From an uncultured Tenacibaculum sp. (lineage in GTDB: Bacteria; Bacteroidota; Bacteroidia; Flavobacteriales; Flavobacteriaceae): a stretch of DNA of 64,000 bases. Numbering within the stretch: position 1 is the first letter of the stretch; the number at the start of each line of letters is the position of its first letter. Where the stretch lies: positions 35,329 to 99,328 of the forward strand of contig CAKZVD010000024.1 in NCBI GenBank assembly GCA_937922085.1, written 5' to 3'. A model generated the notes under the pieces. The model saw nothing but the letters and a program-made list of their open reading frames with translations, did no database searches and was not told the DNA's origin. The position numbers were made by a program, and so were the translations under genes. Below are positions 33,365 through 41,528 of the stretch, piece after piece.

Positions 33365-34195
33365 CTATTTCAATATCTGCTCTAATTTAATTTGCTTTAC
33401 ACCTTCAACATCTCTAAAGCTATCCGTGGTATAAACTGATTTAAAATAGTCATTCAGTTTTTCAACTCCTTTATTAAAAATTCCATGACTTACTGCTAAA
33501 TATAAATCACCTGCATTTTTCTTTTTCAACTCTTCTGCTAACCCCATAAATGTGCCGCCACCATCACATATGTCATCAACAATTAAACAATCCTTCCCTC
33601 TTAAATCATCTTCATATACTTTAAATCCTTCTAATTTTCCATTAGTAACGTTTCTCTTTTTTGAACATTCAACCACAGCAATTCCCCCTAAATATTCCGA
33701 TACTTTATAAATCTTTTTCAATGCGCCTCCGTCAGGAGAAATCAATAACACTTCTTTTCCTATATTTTGTAAAACTTGCGCTATAAAAGTATAGTTGGTT
33801 ACTGTTGTACAATCATTTAGTAAAGCTGGTGTTACTTCAGAATGTGGGTCGAAAACCGTAATACTATTTAACTTTAAATTATTTAAAACTTCGGCATATA
33901 CTTTTACTGTTAAAGGCTCACCTGGCACCATAACTCTATCTTGTCTAGCTCCTGGGAAATAAGGTAGAAATACATTTATTTTTTTAACTCCAAACCTTTT
34001 TACTGCATCTATTGCACATAATAACATTCCGAAATCATTGAAAGAATTTACTCTACTAGTAATGGTAACTTCTTCTACTCCTTCTAAGTTTGTTTTCAGT
34101 TTTATATGCGGCTCACCTCCTGAAAATATAAAAGATTCAAAAAGAAGTTGATTACTTCCTAAAGGTGAAAATGTAGTATCTAAATTTAAAATCAT
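33365..34195 (-). CDS. prs: Short ribose-phosphate pyrophosphokinase
   Basis: Makes PRPP from ribose-5-phosphate and ATP. I start at the ATG MILNLDTTFSP near 34195; the longer TTG frame adds 16 residues unlike the family. At 276 residues it is shorter than housekeeping Prs (about 310). Motifs: FLPYFPGARQDRV, FDPHSEV, ISPDGGALKK (metal/PP-binding), and LIVDDICDGGGTF (PRPP loop). Short Prs enzymes of this kind often neighbour nicotinamide phosphoribosyltransferase and a Nudix regulator in NAD salvage clusters; no such transferase is here. It follows the Nudix regulator and could return ADP-ribose-derived ribose-5-phosphate to PRPP. Confidence 0.9.
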   Translation of the reverse strand: MILNLDTTFSPLGSNQLLFESFIFSGGEPHIKLKTNLEGVEEVTITSRVNSFNDFGMLLCAIDAVKRFGVKKINVFLPYFPGARQDRVMVPGEPLTVKVYAEVLNNLKLNSITVFDPHSEVTPALLNDCTTVTNYTFIAQVLQNIGKEVLLISPDGGALKKIYKVSEYLGGIAVVECSKKRNVTNGKLEGFKVYEDDLRGKDCLIVDDICDGGGTFMGLAEELKKKNAGDLYLAVSHGIFNKGVEKLNDYFKSVYTTDSFRDVEGVKQIKLEQILK

Positions 34196-34251
34196 TTTTG
34201 TGTTATTTTTACGCAAATTTAAAACATAAAAACAATACAACAAAACTTTTT

Positions 34252-34266
34252 GTGTAAAATTTACAC
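34252..34266. promoter_or_regulatory. Palindrome between the Nudix regulator and prs, possible second operator
   Basis: Arms GTGTAAA and TTTACAC around one central A, overlapping the regulator stop codon. It shares the GTGT.../...ACAC ends of the palindrome at 34953-34973. It may be a second binding site for the regulator controlling prs and downstream genes. Inference from symmetry only. Confidence 0.45.
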
Positions 34267-34950
34267 TATCTTAATTTCAAAGTGGAAATCTTCGGCAATT
34301 AATTGATCGTATTTCTTTTTATTAAATTTAAAAAGCTTAGCAGGTCTACCGCTACCTTGCTGGTGAATTTTATCTGTTTCTTCTATAATTCCGAAACTTA
34401 ATATTTTTTTTCTGAAGTTTCTTCTATCAATTTGATGTTCCAAAATTGTAGTATATAAATTTTCTAAATCAGAAAAAGGGAATTCTTTATTTAGTAGATC
34501 AAAACCAATAGGTTCGTATTGTAATTTCCCTTTTAAACGCTTTTGCGCCATTTCTAAAATCACTTTATGATCAAAAGCTAATGACGGTAATTCGTCCATA
34601 GAAAACCATTGTGCTTCATCAGCATCTGTATCTGCTTTTATAGTAAAGTGATTTGGCCTTACCAACCCAAAATAACTAACAGATACTACTCTATTTCTAG
34701 GATCTCTTTTAGGAGCCCCAAAACTATATAGCTGCTCTAAGTAATTTATAATAACACCAGTTTCTTCTTTTAACTCTCTGGTAACCGCTGTCTCTAAAGA
34801 TTCATCATCTAAAACTAACCCCCCTGGTAACGCCCAAGAATCTTTATAAGGTGCAACACCTCTTTTTATTAGTAAAACAGATAACTTTTTAGATTCATAA
34901 CCAAAAACTACGGCATCTACGGCTACTTTAATATTTTGAATTGCTGGCAT
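34261..34950 (-). CDS. NrtR-type Nudix transcriptional regulator / ADP-ribose hydrolase
   Basis: A 229-residue two-domain protein. The Nudix domain (about 1-145) has the complete box GGLVLDDESLETAVTRELKEETGV (GX5EX7REUXEEXGU pattern), so hydrolase activity is plausible, whereas many regulators of this family have a damaged box. The C-terminal domain (about 155-229) is the winged helix of the NrtR family (HQIDRRNFRKKILS, GSGRPAKLFKFNKKKYDQL). NrtR repressors sense ADP-ribose and control NAD genes. It is the first gene of the 13.5-kb array and has a palindrome in its own promoter, so it probably regulates the whole set. Confidence 0.9.
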   Translation of the reverse strand: MPAIQNIKVAVDAVVFGYESKKLSVLLIKRGVAPYKDSWALPGGLVLDDESLETAVTRELKEETGVIINYLEQLYSFGAPKRDPRNRVVSVSYFGLVRPNHFTIKADTDADEAQWFSMDELPSLAFDHKVILEMAQKRLKGKLQYEPIGFDLLNKEFPFSDLENLYTTILEHQIDRRNFRKKILSFGIIEETDKIHQQGSGRPAKLFKFNKKKYDQLIAEDFHFEIKIV

Positions 34951-34952
34951 AC

Positions 34953-34973
34953 TTTGTGTTTACAAAACACAAA
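34953..34973. promoter_or_regulatory. Perfect 21-bp palindrome: likely operator of the Nudix regulator
   Basis: Arms TTTGTGTTT (34953-34961) and AAACACAAA (34965-34973) separated by three bases. It lies 2 bases upstream of the start codon and overlaps the -7 box at 34970-34977 by four bases, the position expected for autorepression. It is next to the gene of a DNA-binding regulator. Confidence 0.65.
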
Positions 34974-34977
34974 ATTA
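34970..34977 (-). promoter_or_regulatory. -7 box for the ADP-ribose array
   Basis: On the minus strand TAATTTTG fits TAnnTTTG, with transcription predicted to start inside the palindrome and a leader of about 12 bases. A -33 element was not clear. Confidence 0.45.
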
Positions 34978-34990
34978 CAAATATTCTTAA

Positions 34991-35707
34991 TTAACTAAGA
35001 ATATTTGCATCAATTATCGTTTCAGTTTCTAACTCTACTGCTTTTTTATCTTTTCTAAATAATCTTGCAGAAAATGCTCCTTTTAATATTATTGAATCAC
35101 CTTCAACTTGAAGCCAACCTCCTTCTCTAATACCTAAAACTGGAGTTTCATTATACACATGAAATTCTTTAATTCGTGTTTCTCTGGTTTCTCCCATGTG
35201 CGTTGAATCTGGATTCGGATCTAAATAATGCGCATTTATATTAAAAGAAATTAATTCCATGGTATTAAAACTCGGCGGATATACAATAGGCATATCATTC
35301 GTGTTTTTCATATTTATCCCACAAATGTTACTCCCAGCACTCGTACCTAAATAAGGTGTTCCGTTTTCTACTGCATTTTTAAGAATTACAAGAATGTCAT
35401 TCTTATATAACTGGTTTACTAATTCAAATGTATTTCCTCCTCCAACAAAAATTCCTTGTGCATTTTCTATTGCTTTTTTAGGATCATCAAATTCATGAAT
35501 TCCTTTTACTTGAATATCTAATTTATTAAAAGCTTCTTCTGCTTTAAATGTATATTCATCGTATGAAATCCCACTAGGGCGAGCATAGGGAATAAATACA
35601 ATTTCTTCTACTGTATTATCATAAAAGGTAGATAATGTTGGTAACAAATATTCTAAGTAACTGCTACCATGAACTGTAGAAGTACTTGCTATTATTATTT
35701 TTTTCAT
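34991..35707 (-). CDS. pepE: Peptidase E (alpha-aspartyl dipeptidase)
   Basis: Cytosolic serine dipeptidase of family S51 that cleaves N-terminal Asp dipeptides. I start at the ATG 35705-35707 (MKKIIIASTSTVHGSSYLEYL); the longer frame adds 12 Asn/Lys-rich residues. Motifs: GIFVGGGNTFELV, the nucleophile elbow YLGTSAGSNICG with catalytic Ser, and INAHYLDPNPDSTHMGETRETRI with the catalytic His/Glu region. The 238 residues are close to the usual 230-235. It precedes the ADP-ribose array on the same strand with a 40-base gap, but the array has its own promoter features. Confidence 0.9.
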   Translation of the reverse strand: MKKIIIASTSTVHGSSYLEYLLPTLSTFYDNTVEEIVFIPYARPSGISYDEYTFKAEEAFNKLDIQVKGIHEFDDPKKAIENAQGIFVGGGNTFELVNQLYKNDILVILKNAVENGTPYLGTSAGSNICGINMKNTNDMPIVYPPSFNTMELISFNINAHYLDPNPDSTHMGETRETRIKEFHVYNETPVLGIREGGWLQVEGDSIILKGAFSARLFRKDKKAVELETETIIDANILS

Positions 35708-35811
35708 TTTTTTTAAATGATTGCTTTTATTATTATTTTTCACTTTTATATATTTTATTCTGATAACTCATATGATAATCAAAAAGGCCATTTTAATAAA
35801 AAATGCACACT

Positions 35812-37452
35812 CTAAATTTTCTTAACATCAACATAGAAGTTTTTATCAATAGTAATATCTACTCCTTCTACATTTTTTTCTTGCCATTCCTCTGTTGGTT
35901 TTAATACTCTTGTACAGTTATTTACTTTTATTTTTAACGCCATAGCAAAGTCTTTAACTACATTAGTCCATCTATATAAAAGCTTACCTTCTTTCAATTT
36001 GTATTGAAAAACAGGAATTTTAACTGTGCGCAAATATTGATCAAAAATAGTTGATAAATCAATCCTTGACTTTTTTATTATATAGTTTTCTATTTCTTTT
36101 GTTGTTACCGTTTTATGATAAAACTTTTTATTTAAACCTTTTAAAATTCTACGCCACTTTTTATCATTATCTACCAACTGACGGATTGTATGTAACATAT
36201 TAGCTCCTTTGTAATACATATCTCCAGAACCTTCTTTATTTACATCATATTGACCAATAATAGGAATATCATTTGCAATTGATTTTCGTGTACCAATAAC
36301 ATATTCAGATGAAGCTTTTTTTCCATAGTAATAATCTAAAAATAAACTTTCAGAATATGCCGTAAAACTTTCATGTATCCACATATCTGCTATATCCTTA
36401 TTAGTAATGTTATTTGCAAACCACTCATGACCAGATTCATGAATAATTATAAAATCAAATTTTAATCCCCAACCTGTACCAGATAAATCTCTTCCTAAAT
36501 AACCATTTAAATACTTATTACCATACGTTACAGAACTCTGATGTTCCATTCCTAAATAAGGTACTTCTACTAATTTAAAACCATCTTCGTAAAAAGGATA
36601 TTTTCCAAACCAATGCTCAAAAGCTTTTAGCATTTTAGGTACTTGTTTAAATTGCTCTTTTGCTTCCTTTAAATTATCTCTAAGTACATAATAATTTAGA
36701 TCTAATTCTCCATCTTCTCCTTTATATTTTTCTGAAAAGTGAACATAATCTCCTATATTAACGTTTACTCCATAATTATTAATAGGGTTTTTAACAGACC
36801 AATGATATGTAGTGGTATTATCTTTATGTTTCTCTACTTTCTCTAACCTACCATTAGAAATATTCATCAAATTATCAGGCACTCGAACACTTATATCCAT
36901 ACTATCTACTTCATCATACATATGATCTTTATTAGGCCACCAAACGCTTGCTCCTAAACCTTGACAAGAAGTAGCTACAAAATGATTCCCATTTAAATCT
37001 TTTTTCCAAGAAAAACCTCCGTCCCAAGGTGCATTAATAGCTACTTTAGGAAAACCTTCATAATACACGATAATTGAATTTACCTTTCCTTTTTTTTGTT
37101 CTTCTTTTAAATAAATAAAATGAGCATTCCCTTCTGATTTAACCATTAACTCTTTTCCATTTTGAGTAACTTTAGTTATTTTCATAGGATGTTGTAAATC
37201 TATTTGTAAAACTGAAGAAGGTTTTAATACTTTATATTTTACTTCATTTTTACCTTTAATAAATTTCTTTTCAGGATCTACAGAAATATTTAAATGATAA
37301 TATGTTAAATCCCACCAAGCTCTTTCTGAAGTAATTGAACCTCTTAATGTATCTTGTTTAGTAAAAGTATTTGAATGTTTAAAAAGAGATTTTTGTGCGG
37401 TAACAAAAATACTTGTACATGATAATAAAAATAAAATTATATATGTCTTCAT
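35812..37452 (-). CDS. Secreted M1 family metallopeptidase
   Basis: A 546-residue exported aminopeptidase-like enzyme. The signal peptide is MKTYIILFLLSCTSIFVTAQ. The N-terminal beta-saddle domain is followed by the thermolysin-like domain with GMEHQSS (variant of the GAMEN exopeptidase motif) and the zinc site HESGHEWFANN, 18 residues, then the Glu in WIHESFTAYSE. The downstream Tyr proton donor may be in SGDMYYKGANML. The short C-terminal domain fits the bacterial form without a HEAT-repeat end. Confidence 0.88.
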   Translation of the reverse strand: MKTYIILFLLSCTSIFVTAQKSLFKHSNTFTKQDTLRGSITSERAWWDLTYYHLNISVDPEKKFIKGKNEVKYKVLKPSSVLQIDLQHPMKITKVTQNGKELMVKSEGNAHFIYLKEEQKKGKVNSIIVYYEGFPKVAINAPWDGGFSWKKDLNGNHFVATSCQGLGASVWWPNKDHMYDEVDSMDISVRVPDNLMNISNGRLEKVEKHKDNTTTYHWSVKNPINNYGVNVNIGDYVHFSEKYKGEDGELDLNYYVLRDNLKEAKEQFKQVPKMLKAFEHWFGKYPFYEDGFKLVEVPYLGMEHQSSVTYGNKYLNGYLGRDLSGTGWGLKFDFIIIHESGHEWFANNITNKDIADMWIHESFTAYSESLFLDYYYGKKASSEYVIGTRKSIANDIPIIGQYDVNKEGSGDMYYKGANMLHTIRQLVDNDKKWRRILKGLNKKFYHKTVTTKEIENYIIKKSRIDLSTIFDQYLRTVKIPVFQYKLKEGKLLYRWTNVVKDFAMALKIKVNNCTRVLKPTEEWQEKNVEGVDITIDKNFYVDVKKI

Positions 37453-37573
37453 AAAAATATCGAAAAAATCTAAATATAATTTATTTTCCTTTTAGAAACA
37501 CACTGTTCTAAAATTCATTTTTGACAATAAAGACAAATGAAAGGAATGAATAAAAAATAAGCATATAAAAAAA

Positions 37574-37602
37574 CACTGAAAATAGACATGCTATCTTCAG
37601 TG
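37574..37602 (-). terminator. Hairpin terminator after the subtilase gene
   Basis: Arms 37574-37585 and 37591-37602 pair over 12 positions with one G-U type mismatch on the minus-strand transcript, followed by a T-run (minus strand reads TTTTTTTAT). Confidence 0.65.
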
Positions 37603-37629
37603 CTTTAAATAAAACTAATTGTTATTATA

Positions 37630-38886
37630 TTATCTTCTTACAGCAATAAAATCTCTATTACTATCTTTATCAGTTCTAATTCTTCCATCAGATGTTACAC
37701 CCCCTGATAATAATAATCCTGTTACGTGAGGAGCAGCCATAGAAGTACCACTAATATTTCTATATCCACCATTAATCCAAGTTGACCAAATTGAAGTACC
37801 TGGAGCAGCATAATCTACAGGAGACCCATAATTAGAAGTCGCAGCTATTCTTTCGTTTCTGTCCATGTTAGAAATAGTATAAATATTATTTCCATTTACT
37901 CTTGCTGGAGAATAAAATCTTGAATCATCATTAGAATTACCAGCAGCCATAACTACTCTAATTCCTCTGTTAGCAACTCTTGTTACAGCTCTATCAGTAG
38001 CTACGTCTGTAAATCTACTTCTTGGTCCTAAACTCATATTAACAGCATCTCCACTTCTACCATTAGCAGCAACATAATCTAACGCCTGAACTGTCCAAGA
38101 AAAATCTCCAGTACCATTACCAGCTAATACTTTTAATGCAACTAAGTTTACACCTGGTGCTACACCAATAACTCCAATGTTATTTCTTAATGCTCCAACT
38201 GTACCAGCTACATGCGTTCCATGACCATTTCTATCATTTGCGCTAGAAGCATCAGCTCCACTAGTTACAAAAGTTCTACTTCTTGATGTATTTACATTTA
38301 AATCTGGGTGATCTAAATCTATACCAGAATCAATAATCCAAGCCGTTCTATTACTTGCATTTCCTGGTCCACCAACTCTAGTAATTCCCCATGGAAAAAA
38401 GTCTCTATTAGCTACTTGATTGTACTTTTCTTTTTGCTTTTGGTTTTGAGTTGGCTCTAAAGAAATCTTAAAATCTTTTTTAATAGACTCTACTCTAGGA
38501 TCTTTAGATAATGTAGCTACTTGCTCTTTTGTTAATTTAGCAACGAATCCTTGTAAAGCGTATCCAAAAGTTGCTTTTACATTATCACTTTTTAAACTAA
38601 TTCCACCAAAATCAGTTACAACCTCCTTTTTAAGAGATTTAATTGTTGCTTCATAAGCAATTTTTGTTCCTTTAGCAGCAGGTCTACTTAAGGTACCTTC
38701 TTTTAAAACTACAATGTATTGATTAGGAATATAATCAGAAGAATTATTATTAATTAAATCTTCAGAAGTGTTTTCTTCTATTGCCTCTGGTGTAGATAAA
38801 TCAGAACCTTCTTCTGAATTATTACAAGCGGTAAACAGTAAACTGGCCGTGATTACAGAAGTAATCATAAATTTCATTTTTTTCAT
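37630..38886 (-). CDS. Subtilisin-like serine protease (S8), lipoprotein
   Basis: A 418-residue exported protease. I start at the ATG 38884-38886 (MKKMKFMITSVITASLLFTACNN), which yields a lipoprotein signal with lipobox FTAC; the longer frame lacks sense as a signal. An inhibitor I9 propeptide covers about 50-130 (YIVVLKEG, VAKLTKEQVATLSKDPRVE). The catalytic triad is Asp in IIDSGIDLDHPDL, His in GHGTHVAGT and Ser in GTSMAAPHV, with the oxyanion Asn in AAGNSN. There is no type IX secretion C-terminal domain. The C-terminus is short. Confidence 0.92.
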   Translation of the reverse strand: MKKMKFMITSVITASLLFTACNNSEEGSDLSTPEAIEENTSEDLINNNSSDYIPNQYIVVLKEGTLSRPAAKGTKIAYEATIKSLKKEVVTDFGGISLKSDNVKATFGYALQGFVAKLTKEQVATLSKDPRVESIKKDFKISLEPTQNQKQKEKYNQVANRDFFPWGITRVGGPGNASNRTAWIIDSGIDLDHPDLNVNTSRSRTFVTSGADASSANDRNGHGTHVAGTVGALRNNIGVIGVAPGVNLVALKVLAGNGTGDFSWTVQALDYVAANGRSGDAVNMSLGPRSRFTDVATDRAVTRVANRGIRVVMAAGNSNDDSRFYSPARVNGNNIYTISNMDRNERIAATSNYGSPVDYAAPGTSIWSTWINGGYRNISGTSMAAPHVTGLLLSGGVTSDGRIRTDKDSNRDFIAVRR

Positions 38887-39138
38887 TTTTAATAAGGGTT
38901 TTTGATTAATATTACGGCAAATATATTTTTTTAACATAAATCATAAATATTTTATATTGATTTTATTTAAAATTGCTTTTAATAACAAATTAACGCAACG
39001 TAGTTGCATTAAAAACTGTAACTTTTTTTTACATATTCGCTATAAAGAATAAACTTAAAATCAGTTTAACTTTTATTTATATTACTTTTAAAACTTTTTA
39101 AGACTTTTAATACCTTTATTTGTATATCAACTAATTAT

Positions 39139-39903
39139 ATGCAAAAACTATTACTTTTTTACTTATTTATTCAGGTTAATTTATGTTTTTCTCAAGACAA
39201 AAGAATTGAAGTTATTGGCTCTTTATCTGACAAAATTGGGCAAGTTGTAAATGCTCATATTTTAAATAAAACGTCTAAGAAAGGTACTTTTTCAGATGAT
39301 AATGGTTCATATACTATTAAAGTAAAATTAGGAGATGAATTGGAGATTACCTCAATTCAACACCATACTCAAAAAATTACTATTGCTAATATTATTATAA
39401 AAACAAAAAAATTAAATATTAGTTTACATTTAAAAGATTACTTACTAGATGAAGTGGCTATAAAAAAAACAGAATTATCTGGTATTTTAATTGCTGACTC
39501 TAAAAATATTAAGAGAAGTGATCGAGAAAAAGTAATGGAAAACCTTGGTTTTAACCCACATGTTAAAAAAATACCGCAAATAGATCGAAAAATTTACACG
39601 GCTTCTTCTAGTGCTGGTTTAATTCCTTTAGATTTAATTATTAATACTATTACTGGTAGAATTGGTTTATTGAAAAAGGAAAAAAAACTACTAGAGAAAG
39701 AGCAGAAAATGAAAGTTATAGAAAATTTATATGGCAAATTAATTATTCAACAATTAAAAATAGATAGCACAGAAGTTGCTCGCTTTATTTATTTTGCTCA
39801 TTTCGACAAAAACTTTGATAAGGCTTTTAAAAGTAATGACTTAAAATTGATTAATTTTTTACAAAAACAGGCTGAATTATTTAAGAAAGAAAAAAAGAAA
39901 TAG
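39139..39903 (+). CDS. Secreted transthyretin-like (CarboxypepD_reg) protein, tandem copy 1
   Basis: A 254-residue exported protein. The signal peptide is MQKLLLFYLFIQVNLCFSQ. Residues about 22-100 form a carboxypeptidase-regulatory-like beta domain (VVNAHILNKTSKKGTFSDD, LEITSIQHHTQKIT). The C-terminal half is helical and Lys-rich. It is the first of three tandem paralogues sharing LHLKDY.LDE and a C-terminal FIYF...LINFLQKQAELFK. Family proteins are periplasmic or surface-anchored; function unknown. Confidence 0.8.
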   Translation: MQKLLLFYLFIQVNLCFSQDKRIEVIGSLSDKIGQVVNAHILNKTSKKGTFSDDNGSYTIKVKLGDELEITSIQHHTQKITIANIIIKTKKLNISLHLKDYLLDEVAIKKTELSGILIADSKNIKRSDREKVMENLGFNPHVKKIPQIDRKIYTASSSAGLIPLDLIINTITGRIGLLKKEKKLLEKEQKMKVIENLYGKLIIQQLKIDSTEVARFIYFAHFDKNFDKAFKSNDLKLINFLQKQAELFKKEKKK

Positions 39904-39905
39904 TT

Positions 39906-40709
39906 TTGAAAAAATGCCTCCTCCTTTTAATTTTTTTTCCCTATTTAATAACTCATTCTCAAAAAGCTCTTATTAAAGGAAATATTAATGATAAATTAGG
40001 AAAAGTTGTAAATGCTCACATCGTTAATAAAAACTCTAAAGAAGGTACTTTTTCTAATGATAATGGTATTTTTAGTATTAAAGCCTCTTTAGGAGACGAA
40101 TTAGAAATTACTTCTATTCAACATCATTCTCTAAAAATAACTGTTGCTAATATTACTATTAAATCAAAAAAAATAGAAATAAAATTACATTTAAAAGATT
40201 ATGTATTAGAGGAGGTTGAAATAAAAAAACATTCGCTACATGGTATTTTAGAAAGAGATTTTAAGCAAACTCCAGAAGATATAGCTATTGTTAAATCTAA
40301 AGGTGCTTTAGATTTAACAAAAATTGATTTTAAAGAAGAAATTCTTCTTAAAGATGATGAAATTGCTAAATCAAAAGTTAATATCTCTAGAAAAACAGAT
40401 CCTACACAAAAATTTGAAGGTATTCGTTTATTTAAAACTTCATTATTTACAAGAAAAAAAGAAAAAAGATTAGCACAAAGAATTGCTAAAGAAAAATTAG
40501 AAGATCAACTTTCAAAAAAAATAGTCAATTTAATTGGTGAACATGTATTTACCAAGCATTATAAAATTCCATCAGATAAAATTCGCCAGTTTATAAATTT
40601 TAATCGGAGTGAAAAATTAATAAATCTTGTAAAAAATAAAGAAGTTTTTAAATTGATTGAGTTTTTACAAGAGAAAGTAGAATTGTATAAAAAACAAACA
40701 ATAGATTAA
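39906..40709 (+). CDS. Secreted transthyretin-like (CarboxypepD_reg) protein, tandem copy 2
   Basis: A 267-residue paralogue of its neighbours. It uses a TTG start two bases after the preceding stop codon, giving the signal peptide MKKCLLLLIFFPYLITHSQ; no ATG gives a signal peptide. The beta domain repeats VVNAHIVNKNSKEGTFSND and LEITSIQHHSLKIT. Unlike copy 1 it has a central insert with ALDLTKIDFKEEIL and TRKKEKRLAQRIAKEKLEDQ, shared with copy 3. Translational coupling to copy 1 is likely. Confidence 0.8.
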   Translation: MKKCLLLLIFFPYLITHSQKALIKGNINDKLGKVVNAHIVNKNSKEGTFSNDNGIFSIKASLGDELEITSIQHHSLKITVANITIKSKKIEIKLHLKDYVLEEVEIKKHSLHGILERDFKQTPEDIAIVKSKGALDLTKIDFKEEILLKDDEIAKSKVNISRKTDPTQKFEGIRLFKTSLFTRKKEKRLAQRIAKEKLEDQLSKKIVNLIGEHVFTKHYKIPSDKIRQFINFNRSEKLINLVKNKEVFKLIEFLQEKVELYKKQTID

Positions 40710-40727
40710 CATTTGCTAATTTAAAGT

Positions 40728-41498
40728 ATGCAAAGACTATTACTTCTTCTTTTTTTTATAATCATAAAATCATCTTTTTCACAAAAGAGTCGAATTGAGA
40801 TTTCTGGTATTATTTCTGATGAATCAGGAAAAGTAATTAACGCTCATATCATAAACAAATCTTCTAAAAAAGGAACCTTTTCTAATGATAAAGGTTTTTT
40901 TCATATTAAAGTTCATTTAGGAGAAGAATTAAAAATTACTTCAATTCAACATCATTTACAAACAATTATCATAACCAATGACATTATAAAAACAAAGAGA
41001 TTAAATCTTTACTTAAATTTAAAAGATTATACATTAGAAGAAATTCAGTTAAAAAAACATTTGCTTTATGGTATTTTAGAAAAAGATCTTCAATTAGTTC
41101 CTAAAGATATAATTCCTCTTAAATCTAAAAAAGCTTTAGATTTTTCGATGATCAAATTGAAAAATAAAATACTAGTAGCAAATCCAGTAGAAGGCGCTAT
41201 TACTATAAAGATCCCTGTATTTACAATACAAAAGGAAAAACGTTTAACCGAAAGAGTTGCCAAAGAAAAATTTGAGGATCAATTTGTTAATAAAATAATT
41301 AATTTAATTGGTAAGCATACATTTATAAAGAATTATAAAATACCATCAGATAAAATTCATCATTTTATAAATTCTAATAGAGAACAAAAATTAACAACGT
41401 TTGTGAAAAATGAAGAAACATTCAAGTTGATAGAATTTTTACAAAAAAAAAGCATTCTTTATCTTAAAGAAATTAATAAAACAAATAAAAACCCTTAA
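40728..41498 (+). CDS. Secreted transthyretin-like (CarboxypepD_reg) protein, tandem copy 3
   Basis: A 256-residue paralogue, most like copy 2 (KALDFSMIKLKNKIL, EKRLTERVAKEKFEDQ, KNYKIPSDKIHHFINSN). The signal peptide is MQRLLLLLFFIIIKSSFSQ. The beta domain has VINAHIINKSSKKGTFSND. It is 18 bases after copy 2. The three genes look like successive local duplications with divergence of the C-terminal halves. Confidence 0.8.
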   Translation: MQRLLLLLFFIIIKSSFSQKSRIEISGIISDESGKVINAHIINKSSKKGTFSNDKGFFHIKVHLGEELKITSIQHHLQTIIITNDIIKTKRLNLYLNLKDYTLEEIQLKKHLLYGILEKDLQLVPKDIIPLKSKKALDFSMIKLKNKILVANPVEGAITIKIPVFTIQKEKRLTERVAKEKFEDQFVNKIINLIGKHTFIKNYKIPSDKIHHFINSNREQKLTTFVKNEETFKLIEFLQKKSILYLKEINKTNKNP

Positions 41499-41528
41499 TT
41501 TGGTCTAATATTTGACTTTTAATTTTTT

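Noticed and set aside
21444..34950. Prophage or plasmid island
   Set aside because: No integrase, terminase, capsid, transposase, tRNA or attachment repeats were seen at the borders; base composition looks like the neighbours.
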